A DNA stretch of 30,366 bases, taken from an uncultured Prevotella sp. (GTDB lineage: Bacteria > Bacteroidota > Bacteroidia > Bacteroidales > Bacteroidaceae). The position numbers and the translations under genes are program-made. The stretch covers positions 1 to 30,366 of the forward strand of contig CAAGIW010000073.1 of the NCBI GenBank assembly GCA_900770025.1, read 5' to 3'. The notes below the pieces were generated by a model. That model had not been told where the DNA came from and ran no database searches. It worked only from the letters and a program-made list of their open reading frames with translations. This document shows positions 6,545 to 14,574 of this stretch, in pieces (position 1 is the first letter of the stretch; the number at the start of each line of letters is the position of its first letter).

Positions 6545-7999
6545 ATGAAAAGACAAAGTTTCCTACATCACACCTGCGCATGGAGCGCATGGCTGCTCCT
6601 GCTGTCGGCACTGCTTGCGGGCAACGCAGGGGTACAGGCACAGCGCATCCTGACACTGGACAGTTGTCTGAGCATGGCCTTGGCCAACAACAAGCAATTA
6701 GGGGCTGCCAGAATCAAGCAGGAGATGAGCAAGAACCTGCGCAAATCTGCACGCACAAAGTATCTGCCCCAGGTGAACATGGTGGGCGGCTACGTGTTTT
6801 CGAGCAAGGAGATTTCCATCCTCAGCGACGAGCAGAAGCAGCATTTCTCCAATCTGGGCAGCAACATGCAGCAATATATGAACAGCATCGGGGCAAGCAT
6901 CGGCGGATTAGAGGCCATTCTCAATGCTGAGGGAGCCGGCATCGTGGACGGATTTCACACCAACACACGACACATCTTCGCCGGAAGTGTGGTGGCCACC
7001 ATGCCCTTGTATATGGGAGGCAGCATCACTGCCCTGAACAAAATGGCAGACATCGGAGAGGACATGGCGGCAAACAGCACCGAAACAGTGAGGCAGAACA
7101 CGCTCTATGACACCGAACAAGCCTACTGGACAGTGGTTTCGCTGCGCAACAAACAGCGGTTGGCAGAAAGTTATCTTGCCTTGGTGAAGAAACTCAACGG
7201 CGATGTGCAGAAGATGATAGCCGAAGGAGTGGCCACACGCTCGGAGGGACTGAGTGTGGAAGTGAAACAGAATGAGGCAGAGATGACACTGCTGCAGGTG
7301 AACGACGGACTGACATTGGCCAAAATGATGCTGTGCCAACTGTGCGGAATGCCTGCCGACGAGGACATACGACTGGAGGATGAGAAGAGCGGAAGCACCA
7401 CGGTGAGTCTGCCCACCGACCTGAACAACGGAGTGGAAAGTGCCGCTCACATCATGCGACCCGAACTGAGGATGCTGGAAAACACCATCGACCTGAGCCG
7501 ACAGACCACACGAATGGCAAAGGCAGGCTATCTGCCCAAGGTGACGCTGATGGGATCCTATTCCGTAACCAATCCCAATGTATATAACGGATTTCAGCGA
7601 GAATTTGCAGGAATATGGAACATAGGTGTATTGGTTTGTGTGCCGGTGCTCAACTGGGGCGACGTGGCCTACAAGGTGAGAGCATCAAAGAACGCCACAG
7701 CCATGGCACAGATGGAATTAGACGATGCCCGCGAAAAGGTGGAGTTGCAAGTGAGCCAAAGCACCTTCAAGGTGAATGAAGCGGCAAAAAAGCTGGCCTT
7801 GGCAGAGACAAGTTGCAAGCGGGCAGAAGAAAACTTGCGCTGCGCCAACGTGGGATTCAGAGAGGGTGTGATGCAAAGCACCACGGTGATGGAGGCACAA
7901 ACGGCATGGCTGCAGGCACACTCCCAAAAGATAGATGCCGAAATAGAGGTAATGCTGAGCCGCTCGAATCTGAAAAAAGCAAAAGGAATACTGCAATAA
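6545..7999 (+). CDS. TolC-family outer membrane efflux channel
   Basis: 484-residue outer membrane factor forming the exit duct of a tripartite exporter. The start at 6545 is chosen because it yields a good signal peptide (MKRQSFLHH...LLLLSALLAGNAGVQAQ); a longer open frame from 6410 would overlap the preceding gene by about 100 bp and begin with an implausible Arg/His-rich stretch. The mature protein shows the OEP pattern: LTLDSCLSMALANNKQLGAARI at the N-terminus, long alpha-helical segments (YDTEQAYWTVVSLRNKQRLAES), a second structural repeat with LDDAREKVELQVSQSTFKVNEA, and a C-terminal NVGFREGVMQSTTVMEAQTAW typical of the family. HlyD and two ABC-2 permeases follow in the same direction. 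The substrate is unknown. Confidence 0.93.
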   Translation: MKRQSFLHHTCAWSAWLLLLSALLAGNAGVQAQRILTLDSCLSMALANNKQLGAARIKQEMSKNLRKSARTKYLPQVNMVGGYVFSSKEISILSDEQKQHFSNLGSNMQQYMNSIGASIGGLEAILNAEGAGIVDGFHTNTRHIFAGSVVATMPLYMGGSITALNKMADIGEDMAANSTETVRQNTLYDTEQAYWTVVSLRNKQRLAESYLALVKKLNGDVQKMIAEGVATRSEGLSVEVKQNEAEMTLLQVNDGLTLAKMMLCQLCGMPADEDIRLEDEKSGSTTVSLPTDLNNGVESAAHIMRPELRMLENTIDLSRQTTRMAKAGYLPKVTLMGSYSVTNPNVYNGFQREFAGIWNIGVLVCVPVLNWGDVAYKVRASKNATAMAQMELDDAREKVELQVSQSTFKVNEAAKKLALAETSCKRAEENLRCANVGFREGVMQSTTVMEAQTAWLQAHSQKIDAEIEVMLSRSNLKKAKGILQ

Positions 8000-8053
8000 A
8001 ACTGTCGGTGGAAGTCAATATAGCCCACCTTAACCAAGAAAAACAGAACGAAA

Positions 8054-9040
8054 ATGTCAGAAAAAACACAACATAACAACATCCTCTTAGCAGTGATTTG
8101 CTTCACTGCAGTAGTGGGACTCGTGGCTCTGATAGGCTACCTTGCCATCGGAAACGAGACAGAAGTCATTCAAGGACAGGTGGAAGTGACAGAATACAGG
8201 GTGTCGAGCAAGGTGCCGGGACGAATATTGGAACTCTGTGTCAAAGAGGGTGACTATGTAAAAAAAGGAGACACCCTGGCCATCATCGACGCTCCAGAAG
8301 TAAGAGCCAAGATGCAACAGGCACAAGGGGCAGAGGATGCTGCCACTGCCATGGACCTGATGGCACGCAATGGGGCACGCAGAGAACAGGTTTCCGCTGC
8401 CTACCAGATGCTGCAGCAGGCCAAGGCCGGTGCAGAGATTGCAGAGAAATCATACAGACGCGTGCAAAGACTGTATGAGGAAGGGGTGATGAGCGAACAG
8501 AAAAGAGACGAGGCTTTCGCCCAATACAAGGCGATGGAAGCACAGGTTAAGGCAGCACAAAGCCAATATGACATGGCACGCAACGGCGCCCGACAGGAGG
8601 AAAAGTTGGCAGCACAGGCACAGGTGAACAGGGCGAAGGGTGCCGTACAGGAGGTGAATTCATACATCTATGAAACCGTACAGACCGCACAAAAGGAGGG
8701 AGAGGTGAGCGAAATATTCCCCAAATTGGGAGAATTGGTGGGCACCGGATCGCCCATCATGAATATCTCTGTGCTCGATGAGATGTGGGGCACCTTCAAC
8801 ATCCGTGAAGATCAGCTCAACGGCATGAAGGTTGGCGACGTACTGAAAGCCTATCTGCCGGCCTTCAACAAGGAGATTGAAATGAAGGTGTATGCCATCA
8901 AGGACCAAGGAAGCTATGCTGTATGGAAAGCCACCAAGGCAAACGGACAATATGATCTGAAGACCTTTGAGGTGAAGGCACGGCCCACCGGAAGAATAGA
9001 AGGCCTGCGCCCGGGGATGTCGCTGGTTCTGAAGATATGA
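8054..9040 (+). CDS. HlyD-family periplasmic adaptor (membrane fusion protein)
   Basis: 328 residues linking the inner-membrane permeases to the TolC channel. There is one N-terminal membrane segment (about residues 10-31). A barrel-sandwich (lipoyl-like) half follows at VTEYRVSSKVPGRILELCVKEGDYVKKGDTLAII, then a coiled-coil hairpin (residues about 80-205) that contains an internal repeat, DLMARNGARREQ and YDMARNGARQEE. The second lipoyl half and beta domain come next (GEVSEIFPKLGELVGTGSPIMNI, then VWGTFNIREDQLNGMKVGD in modified form). It resembles the YbhG/YhiI group that works with ABC-2 type transporters. The stop overlaps the start of the next gene (ATGA at 9037-9040), indicating translational coupling. 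Confidence 0.93.
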   Translation: MSEKTQHNNILLAVICFTAVVGLVALIGYLAIGNETEVIQGQVEVTEYRVSSKVPGRILELCVKEGDYVKKGDTLAIIDAPEVRAKMQQAQGAEDAATAMDLMARNGARREQVSAAYQMLQQAKAGAEIAEKSYRRVQRLYEEGVMSEQKRDEAFAQYKAMEAQVKAAQSQYDMARNGARQEEKLAAQAQVNRAKGAVQEVNSYIYETVQTAQKEGEVSEIFPKLGELVGTGSPIMNISVLDEMWGTFNIREDQLNGMKVGDVLKAYLPAFNKEIEMKVYAIKDQGSYAVWKATKANGQYDLKTFEVKARPTGRIEGLRPGMSLVLKI

Positions 9041-10197
9041 GAACGCTGAAAGCACTGATACGACGCGAGGTTCGCCGACTGCTCAAAAACCCCATGTATG
9101 GTTTCTGCATGGTAGGGTTTCCGCTGATAGTGACGGTATTCTTCACCACACTGATGGGCGACGGACAGCCCACAGACATGCCTGTGGGAGTGGTGGATTT
9201 GGACAATACCGCCACCACACGCAAACTCACAAGGATGCTTGATGCCTTTCAATCGTCTGAAGTGGTGGCCCATTACAACAGCGTGGAACAGGCACGCAAG
9301 GCGATGCAGCAGAACAACATCTACGCCTTTCTTTACTTTCCGGAAGGAACCACCGAAAAACTGCTTTCCTCACGCCAGCCCCCAATCTCCTTTTATTATA
9401 GCATGACGTGTCTCACATCAGGCTCATTGCTCTTCCGAGACCTCAAGACCATCTCCACGCTTGGTGCTGCAGCTGTGGGAAAGAGTGTGCTCACGGCCAA
9501 GGGAGCCACCGACAAGCAGGCACAGGCACTGCTGCAGCCCATCGTGATAGACCTGCATCAGTTGTCCAACCCATGGACCGACTATAACATATATCTATCC
9601 ACCATGCTGGTGCCGGGGGTGCTGTTGCTGTTCATCTTTCTCGTTACCCCCTACTCCATCGGTACCGAACTGAAATTCGGCGACAGCAAAGCATGGTTGC
9701 ACACGGCCGGCGGCAATATGGGCATGGCACTTGTGGGGAAAATACTTCCCCAAACTCTGGTGTTTCTCTGCGTGATGTATGCCTACATGATCTATGTGTT
9801 CGGCATCCTGCATTTCCCCTGTCCGGGAGGCTTGTTCCACATTCTGCTTCTTGGAGCCTTGGCTGTATTGGCCGCCCAGGGATTCGGAGTCTTCATGTTT
9901 TCCATCATGCCCTCCATGCGCATGAGCATGAGCGTATGCTCGCTGTGGGGCGTACTCAGTTTTTCCATGGTGGGCTCTGCCTTTCCAGTAGCAGCCATGG
10001 ACCACTCACTGCAGGCTTTGTCGTGGCTTTTTCCGCTGCGGCATTACTTCATGCTTTATCAGGCCACCGTGTTCAACAACTATTCTCTGCTGAGCGTATG
10101 GTACCATCTGACGGCACTGATAGCCTTTGCCTTGCTGCCACTCATCACCCTGCCGCTGTTGAAACGCTCCATGACGGAATACAAATACCTGCCATAG
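9037..10197 (+). CDS. ABC-2 type transporter permease (first of two)
   Basis: 386 residues of the YhhJ/YbhR type. One N-terminal membrane segment (about residues 22-40, MYGFCMVGFPLIVTVFFTTLM) is followed by a large periplasmic domain beginning PVGVVDLDNTATTRKLTRML, then five or so membrane segments from about residue 190 (STMLVPGVLLLFIFLVTPYSIG) to the C-terminus. The region around GTELKFGDSKAW is the coupling segment that would contact an ATPase. It starts inside the HlyD stop codon and is followed by a paralogous permease. No ATP-binding protein is encoded in the window, so the energy source must be encoded elsewhere or be different. Confidence 0.92.
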   Translation: MRTLKALIRREVRRLLKNPMYGFCMVGFPLIVTVFFTTLMGDGQPTDMPVGVVDLDNTATTRKLTRMLDAFQSSEVVAHYNSVEQARKAMQQNNIYAFLYFPEGTTEKLLSSRQPPISFYYSMTCLTSGSLLFRDLKTISTLGAAAVGKSVLTAKGATDKQAQALLQPIVIDLHQLSNPWTDYNIYLSTMLVPGVLLLFIFLVTPYSIGTELKFGDSKAWLHTAGGNMGMALVGKILPQTLVFLCVMYAYMIYVFGILHFPCPGGLFHILLLGALAVLAAQGFGVFMFSIMPSMRMSMSVCSLWGVLSFSMVGSAFPVAAMDHSLQALSWLFPLRHYFMLYQATVFNNYSLLSVWYHLTALIAFALLPLITLPLLKRSMTEYKYLP

Positions 10198-10290
10198 AGT
10201 GCCGGAAAAGCCCACATGACACCAGTACAGACCAAAAGACAACGACAGAAAGGCACGGAAAAGAACCATATAAACACACCCGAAGGCAAT

Positions 10291-11586
10291 ATGAACACTA
10301 TCGTGAAACACATCCAACACATCTGCAATATATGGAAAGAAGAGTTGAAAGCCATTTCCAAAGACCAGGGTGTGCTCATTTTCTTCGTGCTGGTGCCCCT
10401 GCTCTATCCCCTGCTTTATTCCTGGATTTACAACAACGAGGTGGTCAGAGAGGTGCCTGTAGTGGTGGTAGATCATTGTAACAGCCACACCTCTCGCGAG
10501 TTCATACGCCAGTGTGATGCCTCTGCCGACGTGAACGTGGTGAGCCATGCCACAGACATGGAACAGGCAAGAATGCTGATGAACCGGCAAAAGGCGAAAG
10601 GCATCTACTATATCCCCAGTGATTTTGAGGGGAGACTGCACAAGCATCAACAAGCCACGATACATGTGTATTGCGACATGGGACTGATGCTATACTACAA
10701 GGCGGTGTATCAGACGGCCACGGCCGTGTCGCAACAGATAAACAGTCGGATGATAGTGGCCGTTGCAGGCAACACAACCCGCCATGAAGATGAGTTGACT
10801 GCTGCCCCCCTGAAAATACAAGAGGTGAGCTTGTTCAACCCTACTGGCGGCTATGGAAACTTTATACTGCCGGGCGTGCTGATGCTGATATTGCAGCAAA
10901 CGATGGTATTGGGCATCGGTTTGGCTGCAGGAACGGCACGCGAACGCAACAATTACGGGCATCTCATCCCCTATCGGCGCCAGGGCTACGGTCTGACTGC
11001 CCTGTTGGCAGGCAAGTCACTGTGCTATTATATGATTTATGTGGTGCTTTCAGCATACCTGTTGCTACTTGTGCCCCGCTTTTTCCACTTTGTCAACCTT
11101 GCCGGCTGGCGCGAACTGTGTGCCATCCTGTTGCCCTATATTCCCGCCTGCATCTTCTTCGGCATCACGGTGTCCTGCCTTATCCGCTACCGCGAGAACG
11201 TGTTGCTGTTAGTGGTATTCATGTCTGTGCCCCTGCTTTTCGTGTCAGGAGTGTCGTGGCCCCAAAGCAATATACCCTGGTTCTGGCAGTCGCTGTCGGC
11301 ACTCTTCCCCTCCACCTTTGCCATACGCGCCTTTGTGAGAGCCAACACCATGGGTGCCACCGTGGCAGATATACGCACAGAGTGTACCGCCCTGTGGATT
11401 CAGTTGGCTTTCTATTTGGTATTGGCCTGCAGTGTATATAGGTTTCAGATGGTCACGGCACACAAAAACATATTGCGCCGCATGCAAAGCATACGACGCA
11501 AACGTGAAGTGAGAAAACGTATCAGAAGGTATCAATCATCCAAATCCTCCTCGTCAGCCACCGGAACGCCGGCGATTGACAACTGA
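10291..11586 (+). CDS. ABC-2 type transporter permease (second of two)
   Basis: 431 residues from the chosen ATG at 10291, just before MNTIVKHIQHICNIWKEELKAISKDQG, which resembles family N-termini. An earlier ATG at 10216 would add 25 basic residues and is less likely. Architecture matches the previous gene: N-terminal membrane helix (VLIFFVLVPLLYPLLYSWIY), periplasmic domain starting VREVPVVVVDHCNSHTSREF, and C-terminal membrane segments from FILPGVLMLILQQTMVLGIG. The tail is unusually basic (RRMQSIRRKREVRKRIRRYQ) and then Ser-rich. The last 55 bp overlap the 3' end of the convergent Lrp gene. Together with its partner it would form a heterodimeric exporter core. Confidence 0.9.
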   Translation: MNTIVKHIQHICNIWKEELKAISKDQGVLIFFVLVPLLYPLLYSWIYNNEVVREVPVVVVDHCNSHTSREFIRQCDASADVNVVSHATDMEQARMLMNRQKAKGIYYIPSDFEGRLHKHQQATIHVYCDMGLMLYYKAVYQTATAVSQQINSRMIVAVAGNTTRHEDELTAAPLKIQEVSLFNPTGGYGNFILPGVLMLILQQTMVLGIGLAAGTARERNNYGHLIPYRRQGYGLTALLAGKSLCYYMIYVVLSAYLLLLVPRFFHFVNLAGWRELCAILLPYIPACIFFGITVSCLIRYRENVLLLVVFMSVPLLFVSGVSWPQSNIPWFWQSLSALFPSTFAIRAFVRANTMGATVADIRTECTALWIQLAFYLVLACSVYRFQMVTAHKNILRRMQSIRRKREVRKRIRRYQSSKSSSSATGTPAIDN

Positions 11587-12026
11587 CGGTTGATGGCAGA
11601 ATTGAACGATATGATGGTTTCGCTGCGCGACAATCCAAGAGGTTGCAACTTGTCGTGGATAATGTTGAGCAGATGATGGTTGTTCACTGCATATATTTTT
11701 ATGAACAGATCAAAATCACCTGTGGTGTAGTGGCACTCCACCACTTCCGGGATGTTCTTGAGTTCCTCCACCACCAGGTCAAACTTCTCGGGATTTTTCA
11801 GGTTCAATCCTATATAGGCACAGGTCTCATAGCCTATCTTCTCGGGATCGATAACAAACTGCGACCCCTTGAGGATGCCGCAATTCGACAGCTTCTGTAT
11901 TCTCTGGTGAATGGCGGCTCCACTCACATTGCATGCTCTTGCCACCTCCAAGAAGGGGATACGAGCGTCGTCGGCTATCAGTTTCAGAATCTGTTTGTCT
12001 AACTTGTCAAGTTTTTGAGATGCCAT
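11532..12026 (-). CDS. Lrp/AsnC-family transcriptional regulator
   Basis: 164 residues. The N-terminal winged helix-turn-helix has the family signature LDKLDKQILKLIADDARIPFLEVARACNVSGAAIHQRIQKL (shown in part: IPFLEVARACNVSGAAIHQR). The C-terminal RAM/AsnC ligand-binding domain includes ETCAYIGLNLKNPEKFD and VVECHYTTGDFDLFIKIYA, where the TGDFD turn is conserved in amino-acid sensors. A short acidic tail (ADEEDLDD) is added. Family members bind amino acids and act as local or global regulators. It has its own promoter and is converging on, and overlapping, the exporter operon, so it could regulate neighbours on either side; the target cannot be told from sequence. Confidence 0.95.
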   Translation of the reverse strand: MASQKLDKLDKQILKLIADDARIPFLEVARACNVSGAAIHQRIQKLSNCGILKGSQFVIDPEKIGYETCAYIGLNLKNPEKFDLVVEELKNIPEVVECHYTTGDFDLFIKIYAVNNHHLLNIIHDKLQPLGLSRSETIISFNSAINRQLSIAGVPVADEEDLDD

Positions 12027-12069
12027 ATCTTTGGTTTGTTGTAATCAGATAGTTTGCTTAGTCACCATG

Positions 12070-12100
12070 CAAAGTTATCAAAAAAAGAGGATAATCACAA
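12070..12100 (-). promoter_or_regulatory. Promoter of the Lrp/AsnC gene
   Basis: On the minus strand TTG (12100-12098), 20-bp spacer, TAACTTTG (12077-12070). The start is predicted near 12064, giving a leader of about 38 nt. It separates the regulator from the upstream exb operon on the same strand. Confidence 0.6.
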
Positions 12101-12198
12101 CAAATCATAAGGAAAAGCGTTGCATCCGGTTACAAATTCCATTTTTTCGGCAACGAGTAAGGCTGCGTTTCTGCATTTAGTGGTGGGGAAATAACAAC

Positions 12199-12654
12199 TC
12201 ACTTGCGCTTGAGATCGGCCGAATATTGTATCTTCAAGGCACCGGCCTTGCGCAGTTGTTCCTTGACGGCATTGATCACTTCCATTCTTGTATGCAGGTC
12301 AGCCTTGATGCACACCACCATCTGCTGGCGGTCATCGCTGCTCATAGCCTTTCGCTCATCTGCCACGGCTTCGGCAATATTATGAAGCCTCACCATGCGA
12401 TCGTTCACCTGAAAGGCCGTAGCCATGCTGCCATCGGGTTGCTCTGCCGTGCCCACATACAGATAGATAACCGAGGGTTTGCTGCGCAGTTTGTCCAGTT
12501 GCTCCGCATCGGGCGCATCATAGTCCACCCGTTCTGGCACCTCGTGCAGATGGGTCACTATCATAAAGAAGAAAAGAACCGTAAACACCAAATCCGGCAT
12601 GGAGGCCGTATTCAGTCCGGGCATCATGCGTCGCTGACGGCGAAACAGGCTCAT
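12199..12654 (-). CDS. ExbD/TolR-family biopolymer transport protein (second copy)
   Basis: 151 residues. The start at 12654 overlaps the stop of the previous exbD gene in an ATGA arrangement; a longer open frame to 12744 is rejected because it would read into that gene out of frame. It has the ExbD plan: basic N-terminus (MSLFRRQRRMMPGLNTASMPDLVFTVLFFFMIV, with the conserved membrane Asp in PDLVF), one membrane helix at about residues 18-37, and a periplasmic domain. The Asp is the proton-relay residue of the Ton motor. Paired ExbD genes behind ExbB are common in Bacteroidetes and may form heteromeric stators. Confidence 0.9.
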   Translation of the reverse strand: MSLFRRQRRMMPGLNTASMPDLVFTVLFFFMIVTHLHEVPERVDYDAPDAEQLDKLRSKPSVIYLYVGTAEQPDGSMATAFQVNDRMVRLHNIAEAVADERKAMSSDDRQQMVVCIKADLHTRMEVINAVKEQLRKAGALKIQYSADLKRK

Positions 12655-13178
12655 GGGGTGTCTCCTTTCTCGGTTTCCTGCACCGTTTCCACAATCCGTT
12701 GCGGATAGTTTTTCATCACCCATTTCCTCTCCTCTGCCGAACATTTCTTCAAGGTTGTGCCAAACCGGCGCAGAGCCACCTTGTTGCGCACCTGCTGATA
12801 GGCCTGGGAAAGGGTGTGCTGCAACTGGAAGTAAGTGTCATAATCGGCACCAGGATGCACCTGTATGTTGACAAGCAGATGAGGATTGGCGGAGATCTGC
12901 TTTTCAAAGAAGCCCGCCAACTGCTGCACCGACGATGCCTTACCGTCGCACCACAAGGTGTTTTGGGCATCAATACTCAGGTCCAGTCCGTCACGTTTCT
13001 CCACTTTCACCTCTGGTGCATCCTTGTCTTCCGGTTCGGCCAGCTTCTTCATCAGTCCCGTCTCACTGTCGAGCGAGGTGGTCACCAAGAAGAACACCAG
13101 CAACATGAACGAGATGTCGGCGGTGGCAGTGGTGTTGAGTGCCGGAGTGCGGCGCCGGTGAAAGTCAAACTTTCTCAT
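12651..13178 (-). CDS. exbD: ExbD/TolR-family biopolymer transport protein (first copy)
   Basis: 175 residues. The N-terminus RKFDFHRRRTPALNTTATADISFMLLVFFLVTTSL carries the membrane Asp in TADISFML, followed by a periplasmic domain with the end FGTTLKKCSAEERKWVMKNYPQRI. Together with ExbB it uses the proton gradient to energise TonB-dependent outer membrane receptors. The gene overlaps the preceding 131-residue gene by 14 bp and the second exbD by 4 bp, so the four genes are tightly coupled. A conserved internal Cys appears in NTLWCDGKASS; significance unknown. Confidence 0.92.
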   Translation of the reverse strand: MRKFDFHRRRTPALNTTATADISFMLLVFFLVTTSLDSETGLMKKLAEPEDKDAPEVKVEKRDGLDLSIDAQNTLWCDGKASSVQQLAGFFEKQISANPHLLVNIQVHPGADYDTYFQLQHTLSQAYQQVRNKVALRRFGTTLKKCSAEERKWVMKNYPQRIVETVQETEKGDTP

Positions 13179-13560
13179 GCCTGTTGATGGATTTGCCTTT
13201 GAATAACCTTCTGTTCAGTCCGCTCACGCTCGCTATCATCAGCAGCACTGCCACCACCACAAGCGCAATGGCGGTATGGATGAACATATCCGTAAGCCTG
13301 AGCCACTCCACATGCTGATAGGTTTTGCCATTCACCTGCAACACATCGGAAGCCCCCAGCGCATAGGTAACGGCAAGCAACACAACAAAGAAGATGGCCG
13401 TGCCCCAGGCAATAGCCTTGGCAGGCACTCCGTTACGTGCCGAATCCACCTCGCCACGCACCTTGAAGCCATGCACCATGCTCGCCACCACGGCCGCCAC
13501 CGCAACGGTGAGCAGCACGTATATCAGCACCAAAAACACATCTACAGTGGTCTCTGTCAT
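13165..13560 (-). CDS. Small three-helix membrane protein inside the exbBD operon
   Basis: 131 residues with three predicted membrane segments (about 8-28, 50-70 and 92-113), separated by polar loops with VHGFKVRGEVDSARNG and VNGKTYQHVEWLRL. It has no motif I can assign. It overlaps exbB by 4 bp (ATGA) and exbD by 14 bp, so it is almost certainly translated with them. Similar small membrane proteins occur at this position in other Bacteroidales exb operons, which supports a role in the Ton-like motor complex, but the role is inference. Confidence 0.85.
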   Translation of the reverse strand: MTETTVDVFLVLIYVLLTVAVAAVVASMVHGFKVRGEVDSARNGVPAKAIAWGTAIFFVVLLAVTYALGASDVLQVNGKTYQHVEWLRLTDMFIHTAIALVVVAVLLMIASVSGLNRRLFKGKSINRHEKV

Positions 13561-14420
13561 TGTCTGTTCTGCTTGTATTGGCTTATCTCGTCCATCAAAG
13601 AGATGGCAGACTCTTCCATCTGCGAGGTGAGATGCTCAATTTTGGAGAGGATGAAGTTATAGAACACCTGCAGCACCAGTGCGGCAATGATACCGAAAAC
13701 GGTGGTGATGAGCGCCACCTTCATGCCCGATGCCACAATAGAGGCATTGATGTCGCCTGCCAGACGGATATCGTCAAACGCCATCACCATGCCCACCACC
13801 GTTCCCAAAAAGCCCAACGAGGGCGCAATGGTGATGAACAGGGAAATCCAGGTGCAGCCCTTGTCCAAGTTGGCCGCCTGCACCGAACCGTAAGAAGCGA
13901 TGCTCCGCTCTATGCTGTCGATGGATTCGTGGATGCGCAGCAAGCCCTGATAGCATACAGAGGCCACCGGTCCACGGGTGTCTCTGCACAGTTGGCGTGC
14001 CTCCTGCACCTTGTCTTCCGACAACAGTCTGCCCACATCTGCCAACAGTTTCTTTGCATTCACCTCGGCCATGGTGAGATAGATGATGCGCTCGATGCAG
14101 AATGCCAAGCCCAACACAAGCACTATGGCCACTAACGACATGAACCACACATTGCCCTCGATAAACTTTGTTTTCAGGGTGTTGTGCAATCCTATATGGG
14201 TAAGCATGTCTTCGGCATCCACGTCTCCCACCTCCTTGGCCACGTCTTCTATGCTCATCTGAGTCATATCATCCTGAACAGCGGCACTTGCGGTGTCTGC
14301 CGGCACAGTCACTCCCTGCTTCACACTCACAGCCGTGTCTTTCTTCTGCGCCTGCACAGCCGATACACCTGTCACGAGCAATGCCAGCAACGACATCAAC
14401 CACACAAATCTTTTTATCAT
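13557..14420 (-). CDS. exbB: ExbB/MotA/TolQ-family proton channel protein
   Basis: 287 residues from the ATG at 14420, selected because it gives a signal-like start (MIKRFVWLMSLLALLVTGVSAVQAQ); a longer frame to 14486 crosses the promoter. A Bacteroidetes-type N-terminal periplasmic extension is followed by the MotA/TolQ/ExbB domain: a membrane helix near residues 95-115, the cytoplasmic region EARQLCRDTRGPVASVCYQGL, and two C-terminal helices with TIAPSLGFLGTVVGMVMAF and the region following SIVASGMKVALITTVFG. It is the pentameric stator component of the Ton system, first gene in a four-gene operon. TonB itself lies separately at 18.1-18.8 kb. Confidence 0.94.
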   Translation of the reverse strand: MIKRFVWLMSLLALLVTGVSAVQAQKKDTAVSVKQGVTVPADTASAAVQDDMTQMSIEDVAKEVGDVDAEDMLTHIGLHNTLKTKFIEGNVWFMSLVAIVLVLGLAFCIERIIYLTMAEVNAKKLLADVGRLLSEDKVQEARQLCRDTRGPVASVCYQGLLRIHESIDSIERSIASYGSVQAANLDKGCTWISLFITIAPSLGFLGTVVGMVMAFDDIRLAGDINASIVASGMKVALITTVFGIIAALVLQVFYNFILSKIEHLTSQMEESAISLMDEISQYKQNRQ

Positions 14421-14444
14421 TGTCTCTTTGCTTTTAACGGCTGG

Positions 14445-14476
14445 CAAAGGTAACAAATAAAATGTAACTTTGCAAA
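14445..14476 (-). promoter_or_regulatory. Promoter of the exb operon
   Basis: Minus strand TTTG (14476-14473), 20-bp spacer, TACCTTTG (14452-14445): a full consensus match. The leader to the exbB ATG at 14420 is short (about 18 nt). The promoter overlaps the large inverted repeat at 14453-14495. Confidence 0.7.
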
Positions 14477-14495
14477 TGAGTTGCATTTTATTTGT
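14453..14495. promoter_or_regulatory. 43-bp near-perfect inverted repeat in the exbB / metal transporter divergent region
   Basis: Left arm ACAAATAAAATGTAAC (14453-14468) and right arm GTTGCATTTTATTTGT (14480-14495) are complementary in 15 of 16 positions, separated by 11 bp that begin with the palindrome TTTGCAAA (14469-14476). The repeat covers the exbB -33 box and a candidate rightward -7 box, which is the expected place for a shared operator. No regulator family is assigned. Confidence 0.55.
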
Positions 14496-14505
14496 ATTAC
14501 TTTTG
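14465..14505 (+). promoter_or_regulatory. Candidate promoter region of the metal efflux permease
   Basis: Two -7-like boxes read rightward: TAACTTTG (14465-14472) and TACTTTTG (14498-14505). Neither has a clear TTTG at the right distance upstream, so this is weaker than the divergent exbB promoter. The first directly abuts the exbB -33 box. Leader to the chosen start would be about 65-100 nt and contains a GTGGGG / CCCCAC inverted repeat between about 14542 and 14567. Confidence 0.4.
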
Positions 14506-14574
14506 CACTCGTTATCATACGATTACATGACTTTAAACATCGTGGGGTCCCAGCAGCGGCGCCCCACCACACAC

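Noticed and set aside
14507..14574. Riboswitch ahead of the metal permease
   Set aside because: Only a short GTGGGG/CCCCAC inverted repeat is visible; no known metal riboswitch core could be recognised.
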